Shown: positions 53,040 through 62,170, numbered from the stretch's first letter. The stretch is 64,000 nucleotides of DNA from Lawsonibacter asaccharolyticus (GCA_003112755.1 BFBT01000001.1:3410001-3474000); one strand, 5' to 3'. Program-made: numbers and translations. Notes: generated by a model from the letters alone, not told the origin.

Positions 53040-54290
53040 ATGTCATTTGAAACTGTGGAAAACGTCCTCAACATCAACACCGACGCAATCATGACCCTGG
53101 CAATGGCTTCCATTCTTCTGCTGATCGGTTACGCGATCAAAAACAAGGTCAACTTCCTGGCCAAGTACTGTATCCCTGCTCCCGTCATTGGCGGCTTCAT
53201 CTTTATGTTCATCACCTTCGCCGGCCACACCACTGGTACTTTTACCTTCAACTTCACCAACACCTTCCAGGACCCCTTCATGCTGGCTTTCTTCACCACC
53301 GTGGGTCTGGGCGCCAGCTTCTCCCTGCTGAAGAAGGGCGGCATCCTGCTGATCGTCTACTGGCTGTGCGCCGGTGTGATCTCCATCTTCCAGAACATCA
53401 TCGGCATCGCAGTGGGCACCGCGGTAGGTCTGGAGGCCCCCTACGCCCTGCTGTCTTCCGCCATCTCCATGATCGGCGGCCACGGAGCAGCCGGCTCTTA
53501 CGGCTCCACCTTTGAGAGCCTGGGCTACTCCGCCGCTATGGGCGTGGGCGCCGCCGCCGCCACCTTCGGCCTGATCTCCGGCGTGCTTGTGGGCGGACCT
53601 CTGGGCCGCCGCCTCATCGTCAAGTATGACCTGAAGCCCGAGGAGCATCAGGCCAACTACGATGATATCAAGAGCGTCAATGCCGCCGGCAAGGAGCCTC
53701 TCTCCGCTCTGGACGTCATCAAGAACGTGGTCGTCATCATCGTGTGCATGGCCCTGGGCACCATGGTGTCTGGATGGGTCAGCAAGCTGATCGGGATGTC
53801 CTTCCCCAACTATGTGGGCGCCATGTTCGTGGCTGTCATCGTCCGCAACCTCAACGACACCTTCCACTTCTACAAGTTCTCCTTCCCCCTGGTGGACGGC
53901 ATCGGCGACGTGATGCTCAACCTGTACCTGGCTCTGGCCCTGATGACGCTGAAGCTGTGGGAGCTGGCCAGCCTGATGGGCGGCGTGCTTCTCATCGTCA
54001 TCTGCCAGGTGGTGTTCATCGTTACGGTGTCCTACTTCGTGATCTTCCGCATCCTGGGCAAGAGCTATGACGCCGCCGTCATGTGCTCCGGCCTGTGCGG
54101 CCACGGCCTGGGCGCCACCCCCACCGCCATCGTCAACATGACCGCCGTCACTGAGCGGTACGGCATGTCCAGCCGGGCCTTCATGGTGGTCCCCATCGTG
54201 GGCGCCTTCCTGGTGGACCTCATCTATCAGCCCCAGACCATCGCTTTCATCAAGTTCTTTGTCCCCGCCGCCTCTAATCTGGTGGGCTGA
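53040..54290 (+). CDS. gltS: Sodium/glutamate symporter
   Basis: A 416-residue membrane carrier of the GltS (ESS) family with about ten hydrophobic segments in two inverted halves. Blocks: NFLAKYCIPAPVIGGFIF, SAISMIGGHGAAGSYG and the second-half CSGLCGHGLGATPTAIVNM, the glycine-rich re-entrant loops of this family. It moves glutamate with sodium. Glutamate is a product of formimino-glutamate breakdown by the next gene, so it could work as uptake or as export. First gene of the one-carbon series, behind a complex promoter. GGGAGGG precedes the ATG. Confidence 0.94.
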   Translation: MSFETVENVLNINTDAIMTLAMASILLLIGYAIKNKVNFLAKYCIPAPVIGGFIFMFITFAGHTTGTFTFNFTNTFQDPFMLAFFTTVGLGASFSLLKKGGILLIVYWLCAGVISIFQNIIGIAVGTAVGLEAPYALLSSAISMIGGHGAAGSYGSTFESLGYSAAMGVGAAAATFGLISGVLVGGPLGRRLIVKYDLKPEEHQANYDDIKSVNAAGKEPLSALDVIKNVVVIIVCMALGTMVSGWVSKLIGMSFPNYVGAMFVAVIVRNLNDTFHFYKFSFPLVDGIGDVMLNLYLALALMTLKLWELASLMGGVLLIVICQVVFIVTVSYFVIFRILGKSYDAAVMCSGLCGHGLGATPTAIVNMTAVTERYGMSSRAFMVVPIVGAFLVDLIYQPQTIAFIKFFVPAASNLVG

Positions 54291-54351
54291 TCCTTTCAAG
54301 CGCTACATCTCAAAACATTTTTGATACCGATATTTTAAGGAGGAATTTCTT

Positions 54352-55263
54352 ATGTCCAAGCTTGTAGAATGCATCCCCAATTTCAGCTGCAGCAAGGAGA
54401 AGGACGAGGCCGCCTATAACGCCCTGGTGGAAGTGGCCAACAGCGTGCCCGGCTGCACCCTGTTCGACGCCCAGACCGACGGCAACCACAACCGCTGTGT
54501 GTTCACCATGATCGGCTCCCCCGAGGCCATCGAGGAGGTCGCCTTCCAGCTGACCAAGAAGGCTTCCGAGGTCATCGACATGACCAAGCATGTGGGCGAG
54601 CACTCCCGCATGGGCGCCACCGACGTCATCCCCTTCGTCCCCACCATGGGCGTCACCGTGGAGGAGTGCGTGGAGATGTCCAAGCGCCTGGGTCAGCGGA
54701 TCTGGGACGAGCTGAAGATCCCCAGCTTCCTGTATGAGGACTCCGCCACCCGTCCCGAGCGCCGCAATCTGGCCACCTGCCGCAAGGGGCAGTTCGAGGG
54801 CATGCCCGAGAAGCTGCTCCAGCCCGAGTGGGCCCCCGACTTCGGCGAGCGGAAGATCCATCCCACCGCCGGCATCACCGCCATCGGCGCCCGCATGCCC
54901 CTGGTGGCCTTCAACGTGAACCTGGCCACCTCCGACGTGGAGATCGCCAAGAAGATCGCCAAGGTCATCCGCGGCTCCTCCGGCGGCTTCCGCAGCTGCA
55001 AGGCCATGGGCTTCATGCTGGAGGACCGGGGCATCGCTCAGGTCTCCATGAACATGGTCAACTATGAGGACACCCCTCTGTATGTGGTCTATGAGATGAT
55101 CCGCTCCCTGGCCGAGCGCTACGGCACCTATATCGTGGACAGCGAGATCGTGGGCCTGACCCCCGCCAAGGCCATGATCGACTGCGCTGAGTTCTATCTG
55201 AAGGCCCGTGACTTCGACTGCCACAATCAGATCATGGAGTACCACCTGATCGGCATGGAATAA
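54352..55263 (+). CDS. Glutamate formimidoyltransferase, copy 2
   Basis: A 303-residue FtcD N-terminal-type enzyme. It passes the formimino group to tetrahydrofolate, giving 5-formimino-THF. Blocks: ECIPNFSCSKEKDEAAYNAL, DGNHNRCVFTMIG, the active-site block TKHVGEHSRMGATDVIPF and HPTAGITAIGARMPLVAFN. It is clearly diverged from copy 1 at 48566. The cyclodeaminase gene follows by 30 bases, so the two form the usual two-step unit as separate proteins. AAGGAGG precedes the ATG. Confidence 0.94.
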   Translation: MSKLVECIPNFSCSKEKDEAAYNALVEVANSVPGCTLFDAQTDGNHNRCVFTMIGSPEAIEEVAFQLTKKASEVIDMTKHVGEHSRMGATDVIPFVPTMGVTVEECVEMSKRLGQRIWDELKIPSFLYEDSATRPERRNLATCRKGQFEGMPEKLLQPEWAPDFGERKIHPTAGITAIGARMPLVAFNVNLATSDVEIAKKIAKVIRGSSGGFRSCKAMGFMLEDRGIAQVSMNMVNYEDTPLYVVYEMIRSLAERYGTYIVDSEIVGLTPAKAMIDCAEFYLKARDFDCHNQIMEYHLIGME

Positions 55264-55293
55264 GCCGTTCTGACAAAAGGAGAATCGACTGTT

Positions 55294-55920
55294 ATGAAGC
55301 TTGTGGAAATGAAGGTCAATGAGTTCGTGGACCTGATGGCCTCCGATGAACCCGCGCCCGGCGGCGGCTCCGCCGCCGCGCTGGAGGGCGCCCTGGGCGC
55401 CGCCCTCACCGCTATGGTGTGCGCCCTCACCGTGGGAAAGAAGAAGTACGCCGACGTGCAGGAGCTGGCCATCGAGTCCCAGAAGAAGGGGAACGAGCTC
55501 AAGGCTCAGTTCGTGGACGTGATCGACCGGGATACCGAGGCGTTCAACGCCGTCAGCGCCGTGTTCGCCATGCCCAAGGACACCGACGAGGAGAAGGCCG
55601 CCCGCAAGGCCGCCATGCAGGAGGCCCTGAAGGGCTGCACCAAGACCCCCTTTGAGATGATGGAGCTGGCCTGCCAGGCCCTGGAGCTGACCCGCTCCGT
55701 GGTGGGCAAGCTCAACGCCAGCGCCGCCAGCGACCTGGGCTGCGCCGCCCTGAGCCTCAAGGCCGCCATCCAGGGCGCCTGGCTCAACGTGCTCATCAAC
55801 ATCGGCGGTATCCAGGACCAGGCCTTTGCCGACGAGTACCGCCAGAAGGGCCAGGCCCTGCTGGACAAGGCCCTGCCTCTGGCCGACGCCATCTACCAGG
55901 AGGTCCTGGAGTCCCTGTGA
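55294..55920 (+). CDS. Formimino-THF cyclodeaminase / methenyl-THF cyclohydrolase family protein
   Basis: A 208-residue helical enzyme of the FtcD C-terminal/FchA family. Marks: VNEFVDLMASDEPAPGGGSA at the N-terminus, the glycine-rich folate site, and ASAASDLGCAALSLKAAIQG near the end. It releases ammonia from 5-formimino-THF to give 5,10-methenyl-THF. Family members in clostridia also hydrolyse methenyl-THF to 10-formyl-THF. The FolD encoded downstream lacks key cyclohydrolase residues, so this protein may carry that step as well (inference). Confidence 0.93.
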   Translation: MKLVEMKVNEFVDLMASDEPAPGGGSAAALEGALGAALTAMVCALTVGKKKYADVQELAIESQKKGNELKAQFVDVIDRDTEAFNAVSAVFAMPKDTDEEKAARKAAMQEALKGCTKTPFEMMELACQALELTRSVVGKLNASAASDLGCAALSLKAAIQGAWLNVLINIGGIQDQAFADEYRQKGQALLDKALPLADAIYQEVLESL

Positions 55921-55945
55921 TCCCCCTCCCATGAATCACCGACGG

Positions 55946-55980
55946 GACGCCCCCGCGGCGTGAACCGCCGCGGGGGCGTC
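55946..55980 (+). terminator. Perfect hairpin within the one-carbon series
   Basis: 15-bp perfect stem (55946-55960 with 55966-55980), loop of 5, between the cyclodeaminase and HutD genes. There is no U-tract, so partial termination or message stabilisation is more likely than a full stop. Confidence 0.6.
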
Positions 55981-56001
55981 CTCGTTCAGAAAGGAGTCCC
56001 C

Positions 56002-56595
56002 ATGGCACCCCATATCACTCACCTCACCCAGGCAGACTACCAGATCAGTCAGTGGTCCGGCGGGACCACCACCCAGATCGCCATCGCCCCCCAGGGGGCC
56101 CTCTATGCGGACCGGGACTTCCTCTGGCGGCTGAGCTCCGCCACCGTGGACTTGGACGAGTCCGACTTCACCCCCCTCCCCGACTACCACCGGCTCATTG
56201 CCCCTCTCCGGGGAGAGATGGAACTGACCCACGACGGCGGCCCCCTCATCTCCCTGGCCCCCTATCAGGTCCACGCCTTCGACGGCGGGGCGGACACCCA
56301 CTCCCGGGGCCGCTGCGTGGACTTCAACCTGATGCTGCGCAAGGACAGATGCGTCGGCAGTGTCTCCCCCCTGCGCACCAGCGGCGGCCCCGTCAGCTTC
56401 TCCGCCGAACCCGGCTCCTCCACCCTCATCCTCTACTGCGCGGAGGGGAGCGGCACCTTGACTTTCGCTGGGGAATCGAGTACCATTTCCTCAGGAGAAG
56501 CCGTTCTGATCCAGGACCCCGGCAGCGCTCCGCTGCACCTGGACTGCCCGGGCCCGGCCTCCTTTATGGCGGCCCAGGTCCGTTCCCTCCCTTAA
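56002..56595 (+). CDS. hutD: HutD family protein
   Basis: A 197-residue cupin-fold protein of the HutD/Ves family. Blocks: WSGGTTTQIAIAPQGALYAD, FLWRLSSATVDLDESDF and LPDYHRLIAPLRGEMEL, then GRCVDFNLML. HutD goes with histidine utilisation genes and may set an upper limit to formimino-glutamate, but its activity is not settled. The start at 56002 follows AAAGGAG; an upstream frame runs through a hairpin. Its presence supports a link to histidine breakdown although hutH, hutU and hutI are not in this window. Confidence 0.92.
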   Translation: MAPHITHLTQADYQISQWSGGTTTQIAIAPQGALYADRDFLWRLSSATVDLDESDFTPLPDYHRLIAPLRGEMELTHDGGPLISLAPYQVHAFDGGADTHSRGRCVDFNLMLRKDRCVGSVSPLRTSGGPVSFSAEPGSSTLILYCAEGSGTLTFAGESSTISSGEAVLIQDPGSAPLHLDCPGPASFMAAQVRSLP

Positions 56596-56649
56596 CTTCT
56601 AACTTCATAGACATCCACGATAAATCATAAAAGAAGGAGACTGATTCCC

Positions 56650-58323
56650 ATGGAAATCAAGAGCGACATTGAAATTGCACAGAGCTGTGAAATGAAAAAC
56701 ATCCGGGAGATCGCGGCCACGGCGGGCGTGGACGAGAAGTACCTGGAGATGTACGGCAACTACAAGGCAAAGGTGGACTACAAGCTGCTCAACGAGACCC
56801 AGGCTCAGGACGGCAAGCTGATCCTGGTCACCGCCATCACCCCCACCCCTGCGGGCGAGGGCAAGACCACCACCTCCGTAGGGCTGGCGGACGGCCTGCG
56901 GAAGCTGGGCAAGAAGTCCGTGGTCGCCCTGCGTGAGCCCTCCCTGGGCCCTGTGTTCGGCGTCAAGGGCGGTGCGGCCGGCGGCGGCTGGGCCCAGGTG
57001 GTGCCCATGGAGGACATCAACCTCCACTTCACCGGCGACTTCCACGCCATCGGCGCGGCGAACAACCTGATGGCCGCCATGCTGGACAACCATATCCAGC
57101 AGGGCAATGCCCTGGGCATCGATGTCAAGCAGATCACCTGGAAGCGCGCGGTGGACATGAACGACCGCCAGCTGCGCCACATCGTGGACGGCCTGGGAGG
57201 CAAGGCCCAGGGCGTGCCCCGTGAGGACGGCTTTGAGATCACCGTGGCCAGCGAGATCATGGCCGTGCTGTGCCTGTCCACCAGCATCACCGACCTGAAG
57301 GAGAAGCTGGGCCGGATGATCGTGGCCTACACCTATGACGGCAAGCCCGTCACCGCCCATGACCTGAAGGCCGAGGGCGCCATGGCCGCCCTGCTGAAGG
57401 ACGCTCTGAAGCCCAACCTGGTCCAGACCCTGGAGGGCACCCCTGCCTTCATCCACGGCGGCCCCTTCGCCAACATCGCTCACGGCTGCAACTCCATCAT
57501 CGCCACCCGCATGGCCCTGAAGCTGGGGGACTACGCAGTCACGGAGGCCGGCTTCGCCGCCGACCTGGGCGCAGAGAAGTTCATCGACATCAAGTGCCGC
57601 AAGGCCGGCCTGAAGCCCTCCGCCGTGGTGATCGTGGCCACCGTGCGGGCGCTGAAGTACCACGGCGGCGTGCCCAAGCCCGAGCTGAACCAGGAGAACC
57701 TGGAGGCGCTGGAGAAGGGCCTGCCCAACCTGCTGCAGCACGTGGACAACGTGAAGAACGTGTACGGCCTGCCCTGCGTGGTGGCCATCAACGCCTTCCC
57801 CACCGACACCAAGGCCGAGCTGGACCTGGTGGAGAGGAAGTGCAATGAGCTGGGCGTCAATGTGGCCCTGTCCGAGGTGTGGGCCAAGGGCGGCGAGGGC
57901 GGCAAGGCCCTGGCCGAGGAGGTCATCCGCCTGTGCGAGCAGCCCAGCCACTTCCAGTTCGTGTATGATACCCAGGCCTCCATCCAGGAGAAGCTAGACA
58001 CCATTGTGAAGAAGGTGTATCACGGCGAGCGGGTGGTGCTCACCGCCAACGCCAAGAAGCAGGCCCAGCAGCTCACCGACCTGGGCTTCGGCGACCTGCC
58101 CATCTGCATGGCCAAGACCCAGTACTCCTTCTCCGACGACCAGACCCTGCTGGGCGCGCCCAGCGGCTTCGAGGTCACGGTGCGCAATCTGAAGGTCTCC
58201 GCCGGCGCCGGCTTCATCGTGGCCCTCACCGGCGATATCATGACCATGCCCGGCCTGCCCAAAGTCCCCTCTGCCGAGAAGATCGACGTAGACGAGAACG
58301 GCAAGATCACCGGCCTGTTCTGA
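56650..58323 (+). CDS. fhs: Formate--tetrahydrofolate ligase
   Basis: A 557-residue Fhs enzyme: formate + ATP + THF to 10-formyl-THF, reversible, so it can also make ATP from 10-formyl-THF. Marks are the N-loop [20 protein letters not shown] near residue 65, [19 protein letters not shown], and [18 protein letters not shown]. The full length matches the family. In this series it would convert the carbon received from formimino groups into formate and ATP, with formate leaving by the FocA-type channel encoded downstream. AGAAGGAG precedes the ATG. Confidence 0.98.
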   Translation: MEIKSDIEIAQSCEMKNIREIAATAGVDEKYLEMYGNYKAKVDYKLLNETQAQDGKLILVTAITPTPAGEGKTTTSVGLADGLRKLGKKSVVALREPSLGPVFGVKGGAAGGGWAQVVPMEDINLHFTGDFHAIGAANNLMAAMLDNHIQQGNALGIDVKQITWKRAVDMNDRQLRHIVDGLGGKAQGVPREDGFEITVASEIMAVLCLSTSITDLKEKLGRMIVAYTYDGKPVTAHDLKAEGAMAALLKDALKPNLVQTLEGTPAFIHGGPFANIAHGCNSIIATRMALKLGDYAVTEAGFAADLGAEKFIDIKCRKAGLKPSAVVIVATVRALKYHGGVPKPELNQENLEALEKGLPNLLQHVDNVKNVYGLPCVVAINAFPTDTKAELDLVERKCNELGVNVALSEVWAKGGEGGKALAEEVIRLCEQPSHFQFVYDTQASIQEKLDTIVKKVYHGERVVLTANAKKQAQQLTDLGFGDLPICMAKTQYSFSDDQTLLGAPSGFEVTVRNLKVSAGAGFIVALTGDIMTMPGLPKVPSAEKIDVDENGKITGLF

Positions 58324-58393
58324 GCATATGACCACATGCAGGGGGAGGCGCACGCCGCCTCCCCCTGCCCGAATCACCAAAAGGAGGAGACCC

Positions 58394-59263
58394 ATGGCAG
58401 TTTTGCTCAGCGGAAAACCGGTGGCGGAACACATGTGCCGGGACATCCGGCTCCGCTGTGAGAAGCTCTCCCGCCGCGGCGTCACTCCCACCCTGGGCAT
58501 CGTCCGGGTGGGACGCCGGGAGGAGGACATCGCTTATGAGCGGGGGGCTATCCGCCGGGCGGAAAGCCTGAACATCGCCGTCCGGCGCTTCCTGCTGCCC
58601 GCGGACGCCTCACAGCAGGAGCTGATCCAGACCCTGCGGACAGTGAACGAGGACAGCTCCATCCACGGCTGCCTGCTATTCCGCCCCCTGCCGCCCCATC
58701 TGGACACCGAGGCGGTGACCAGCGTCCTGGCCCCGGAGAAAGACATCGACGCCATCACCACCGCCTCCATGGGCGGCCTGCTCACCAAGAGTGACATCGG
58801 CTTTCCCCCCTGCACCGCCACCGCCTGCCTGGAACTGCTCCACTACTATGATATCCCCTTGAAAGGCAAGAAGATCGCTATGATCGGCAAAAGCGCCACC
58901 GTGGGCCTGCCCACCGCCCTGCTGCTGATGAAGGAGGAGGCCACCGTCTCCGTCTGTCACATCTTCACAGACAAGGAGGACACCCGCAGCTTCTGCCAGG
59001 ACGCCGACATCATCATCTCCGCCGCCGGCTGCCTGGACCTGATCCGGGCCGACTATGTGCGCCCGGGCCAGGTGGTGGTAGATGTGGGCGTCAACATCGG
59101 CCCGGACGGCGCCATGCATGGGGACGTGGCCTTTGACGAGGTGGAGCCCATCGTGGCTGCCATCACGCCGGTCCCCGGAGGCGTGGGCGCGGTGACCTCC
59201 ACCGTGCTGGCCCTGCATGTGGCCCAGGCGGCCTGCCGGTCTCTGGAACAAAGGAGATCATGA
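58394..59263 (+). CDS. folD: FolD family methylene-THF dehydrogenase, cyclohydrolase residues altered
   Basis: A 289-residue FolD-type enzyme with the N-terminal folate domain and a C-terminal NAD(P) domain (MIGKSATVGLPTALLLM, VVVDVGVNIG, ITPVPGGVGAVTSTVLA). In ordinary FolD the folate site has YxxxK and QLPLP. Here Tyr48 is followed by AYERGAIRR, with Ala52 at the Lys place, and Phe96-Arg replaces the Gln-Leu before PLP. Asp119 in EKDIDAIT is kept. The Lys and Gln are needed for cyclohydrolase activity, so this copy is predicted to be a dehydrogenase only. AAAGGAGGAG precedes the ATG. It overlaps the next gene by 4 bases. Confidence 0.92.
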   Translation: MAVLLSGKPVAEHMCRDIRLRCEKLSRRGVTPTLGIVRVGRREEDIAYERGAIRRAESLNIAVRRFLLPADASQQELIQTLRTVNEDSSIHGCLLFRPLPPHLDTEAVTSVLAPEKDIDAITTASMGGLLTKSDIGFPPCTATACLELLHYYDIPLKGKKIAMIGKSATVGLPTALLLMKEEATVSVCHIFTDKEDTRSFCQDADIIISAAGCLDLIRADYVRPGQVVVDVGVNIGPDGAMHGDVAFDEVEPIVAAITPVPGGVGAVTSTVLALHVAQAACRSLEQRRS

Positions 59264-60090
59264 ACAACTACCTCTCCCCCGCAGAATTGCTCGCCTCGTA
59301 CAGTGCGGCGGGCGTCAGGAAAATGGAGCGCTCCGCCGCCAGCCTGCTCCTGCTGGGAGCGCTGGCCGGGGCCATCATCGCCATCGCCGCGGCCGCCACC
59401 AACACGGCGGTCTACGGCATCTCAGACACCTGGACCGTCCGGACCATCTGCGGCCTGCTCTTCCCCTTCGGTCTGGGGCTGGTCGTCGTCACCGGTGCGG
59501 AGCTGTTCACCGGAAACTGCATGCTCCCCCTCACTCTGTTGGAGAAAAAGGGGGGATCGGCGGTCCTGATGGTGCGCAACTGGGCGCTGGTCTTTGCCGG
59601 GAACGCTCTGGGCTCGCTGCTGGTGGCCTGGCTGTGTGTCTCCTGCGGCCAGCTGGACTACTCCGCCGGGGCCCTGGCCGTATACACCATCCGGGTCGGG
59701 GCCGCGAAATGCGCCCTTCCCTTCGGCAGCGCCTTGGGCCTGGGCGTGCTGTGCAACCTGCTGGTCTGTCTGGGGGTGCTGGCCGCCGCCTCCGCCCGGG
59801 AGACACCGGGCCGCCTGATGGGCGCCTTTCTTCCGGTCTGCTTTTTCGTCTTGTGCGGCTTTGAGCACTCCGTTGCCAACCTCTATTACATCGGCGCGGC
59901 CCTAATGGCCGCCGCTGTCCCCCAGTACGCCTCGCTGGCAGCAGCCGCGGGCGTCGATCTGGCCCCTCTCACCCTGACCGGGGCCGCCTCCAACCTGGTC
60001 CCCGTCACCCTGGGCAACATCCTGGGGGGTGCCGGGCTGGCCTTGCTCCTTTGGTATTGTCACTTAAAGCAGGGAGGGACTCCTTCATGA
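59260..60090 (+). CDS. Formate/nitrite transporter family channel (FocA-like)
   Basis: A 276-residue membrane protein of the FNT family with six hydrophobic segments. Blocks: GLLFPFGLGLVVVTGAELFT, NWALVFAGNALGSL, LCNLLVCLGVLAA, FFVLCGFEHSVANLYYI and GNILGGAGLALLLWY. The GFEHSVANM-like motif holds the central His of formate channels. It sits between folD and folC with 4-base overlaps on both sides, so it is tightly coupled to one-carbon genes and is most likely a formate channel. Confidence 0.93.
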   Translation: MNNYLSPAELLASYSAAGVRKMERSAASLLLLGALAGAIIAIAAAATNTAVYGISDTWTVRTICGLLFPFGLGLVVVTGAELFTGNCMLPLTLLEKKGGSAVLMVRNWALVFAGNALGSLLVAWLCVSCGQLDYSAGALAVYTIRVGAAKCALPFGSALGLGVLCNLLVCLGVLAAASARETPGRLMGAFLPVCFFVLCGFEHSVANLYYIGAALMAAAVPQYASLAAAAGVDLAPLTLTGAASNLVPVTLGNILGGAGLALLLWYCHLKQGGTPS

Positions 60091-61355
60091 CAGGACAGGA
60101 AGCCATTGAACTGATCCATCAGCGGGCCTGGACCGGCCGGAAGCCGGGCCTGGAGCGTACCCAGGCACTGCTGGCCAGCCTGGGCAATCCTGAGCGCCGC
60201 CTGCGCTTCGTCCACATCACCGGGACCAATGGCAAGGGGTCCACCGCGGCCATGACAGCCTCCATCCTGGCTCAGGCTGGGCTGCGCGCTGGCCTGTTCA
60301 CCTCTCCCCACCTTTACCGCTTCCACGAGCGGATGCAGGTCAACGGGGCACCCATCCCGGATGAAGTCCTGGGCCGCCTCACCCAGCAGGTGCTGGAGGT
60401 GGCGGAGGGGATGTCCGATCCCCCCACCGAGTTCGAGCTGATGACCGCGGTGGGCATGGAGTTCTTTTTGGAGGAGCAGTGTGACATCGTGGTGCTGGAG
60501 GTGGGTCTGGGCGGCCGCCTGGACTCCACCAACGTGATCCCCGCCCCGGAGGCGGCGGTCATCACCAACATCGGCCTGGAGCACACCCAGGAGCTGGGCG
60601 GCACCCTCACTCTCATCGCCCGGGAGAAGTCCGGCATCCTCAAGCCGGGCTGCCGGGCCGTCCTCTACCGCCAGAGCGATGAGGTCACCCAGGTGATCCA
60701 GTCCGTCTGCCGCCAGCTGGACATCCCCCTGCGTCAGACCGACCCCCAGGAGCTGGAGGTCCTCTCCTCCGGTCTGGAGGGCCAGGACTTCCGCTACCGG
60801 GGCCGTGGCCCCTACCGCCTCTCCCTGCTGGGCAGCTACCAGCTCTCCAACGCCATCACCGCCCTGGAGGTAGTGCAGGCACTCCGGGATGCCGGCTGGA
60901 CCATCCCGGAGGAGGCGGCAGTCCGGGGGCTGGCCGCGGCCCAGTGGCCCGGCCGCCTGGAGCTGGCCCGCCGCTCCCCCGACTTCATCGTGGACGGCGG
61001 CCACAACCCCCAGTGCGTGGACGCCCTTGCCGCCGCCCTGGAGAGCCTCTACCCCGGTCGGAAGCTCATTTTCCTCTCCGGTGTCCTGGCCGATAAGGAC
61101 TGGCATTCCATGTTCCGCCGTGTCCTCCCCCTGGCAAAGGCCTTTGTGGCGGTGACACCGGACAGCCCCCGGGCCCTCCCCGCCGCCGAGCTGGCGGCCT
61201 GGCTGGCCCAGTTCTCCATCCCGGTCTCCGTCCAGGAGACCCTGGACCAGGGGGTGGACACCGCCCTGGCCCTGGCCGGCCCGGAGGACGTGATCTGCGC
61301 CTGGGGCTCCCTCTACTCCGTAGGGGAGATCCGCCACCATCTGGGGCTGTGCTGA
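60087..61355 (+). CDS. folC: Folylpolyglutamate synthase/dihydrofolate synthase
   Basis: A 422-residue Mur-ligase-like enzyme that adds glutamate to folates and keeps them in the cell. The P-loop is ITGTNGKGSTAAMTASIL near residue 47. Other blocks are LFTSPHLYRFHERMQVNG, EVGLGGRLDSTNVI and DGGHNPQCVDALA. The start at 60087 overlaps the stop of the channel gene (ATGA). It is the last gene of the tightly spaced series before the THF riboswitch and folT. Confidence 0.97.
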   Translation: MTGQEAIELIHQRAWTGRKPGLERTQALLASLGNPERRLRFVHITGTNGKGSTAAMTASILAQAGLRAGLFTSPHLYRFHERMQVNGAPIPDEVLGRLTQQVLEVAEGMSDPPTEFELMTAVGMEFFLEEQCDIVVLEVGLGGRLDSTNVIPAPEAAVITNIGLEHTQELGGTLTLIAREKSGILKPGCRAVLYRQSDEVTQVIQSVCRQLDIPLRQTDPQELEVLSSGLEGQDFRYRGRGPYRLSLLGSYQLSNAITALEVVQALRDAGWTIPEEAAVRGLAAAQWPGRLELARRSPDFIVDGGHNPQCVDALAAALESLYPGRKLIFLSGVLADKDWHSMFRRVLPLAKAFVAVTPDSPRALPAAELAAWLAQFSIPVSVQETLDQGVDTALALAGPEDVICAWGSLYSVGEIRHHLGLC

Positions 61356-61392
61356 CCCCTCCCCCGTTTTCCCAGCGACCATACACAGAATA

Positions 61393-61467
61393 GGAGTACC
61401 GCGTCAAGTGCCGGCGGATGGGAAGTGGCCGCCGGACGAAAAGGCAGCTGTCTTGCGGTGGTGCTCC
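61393..61467 (+). promoter_or_regulatory. Tetrahydrofolate (THF) riboswitch
   Basis: A 75-base element matching the THF riboswitch: GGAGTA at the 5' end paired with GCTCC at the 3' end, the CCGCGTCAAGTG segment, the CCGGCGG/CCGCCGG hairpin enclosing ATGGGAAGTGG, and the downstream GCGGTGGTGCTCC. It is 90 bases before folT, the usual target in Firmicutes. Binding of THF would lower folate uptake. A second pairing near the folT ribosome site (GAGAGGCTCTCTC at 61522) may be the expression platform. Confidence 0.9.
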
Positions 61468-61556
61468 GCTTCCGCTGTCGTATCAGGGTATCCTTTTACG
61501 GCAACTGAAGAGGAAACCGCTGAGAGGCTCTCTCAGCCCGTGAAAGGAAGAGATAA

Positions 61557-62090
61557 ATGAAAGCTCAGAAAAACACCAAGATCATGGTCACCTGCGCCCT
61601 TCTGGTGGCCCTCCAGGTCATCCTGGCCCGGTTCCTCTCCATCAACACCACCTTCGTGGTGGTCAACTTCTCCTTCCTGGCCGTCGCCCTGTCCGGCATC
61701 CTTTTCGGCCCCCTGTGGGCTCTGGCCGTGGGCGCGGTAAGCGACTTGATCGGCGCCACCCTCTTCCCCTTCGGCGCCTTCTTCCCCGGCTTCACTGTCA
61801 CCGCCGGACTGGTGGGACTGATCTACGGCCTGTTCCTCCACCAGAAGGGGGAGGGCTTCCATGGACGCGCTCTCTGGCTGCGGGTGGTGGGCGCCTCCCT
61901 GTGCGCCAGCCTGACCCGGCTCGTGCTCAACAGCGTCTGGCTCTACATCATGTACGGCAAAGGCCTGTTCGGCATGCTTCCCGCCCGCTTCACCGAGACT
62001 ATCTGCATGGTGGCGGCCCAGATCCTGCTGATCCCGGTGCTGCTCTCCCTCTCCCGCCAGCTGACCCGCCGGGGCGCTTTCCCCGCCTGA
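61557..62090 (+). CDS. folT: Folate ECF transporter S component
   Basis: A 177-residue membrane protein with six hydrophobic segments. It has the S-component opening KNTKIMVTCALLVALQVILA with its AxxxA-type helix contact, and the family block GILFGPLWALAVGAVSDLIG. It binds folate and works with a shared EcfAAT energising module encoded elsewhere. The THF riboswitch just upstream makes folate the firm substrate. Start ATG after GGAAGAG. A strong terminator follows. Confidence 0.94.
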   Translation: MKAQKNTKIMVTCALLVALQVILARFLSINTTFVVVNFSFLAVALSGILFGPLWALAVGAVSDLIGATLFPFGAFFPGFTVTAGLVGLIYGLFLHQKGEGFHGRALWLRVVGASLCASLTRLVLNSVWLYIMYGKGLFGMLPARFTETICMVAAQILLIPVLLSLSRQLTRRGAFPA

Positions 62091-62115
62091 GGGCCTTCCC
62101 CCTCTCTCCACCGCC

Positions 62116-62160
62116 AAAAGGGACCGGCGCGGAGCCTGTGGCTCCGCGCCGGTCCCTTTT
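62116..62160 (+). terminator. Terminator of folT
   Basis: A perfect 21-bp inverted repeat (62116-62136 with 62140-62160) with AAAA at the start and TTTT at the end, so it works in both directions. Confidence 0.95.
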
Positions 62161-62170
62161 ACAGGAGGCA

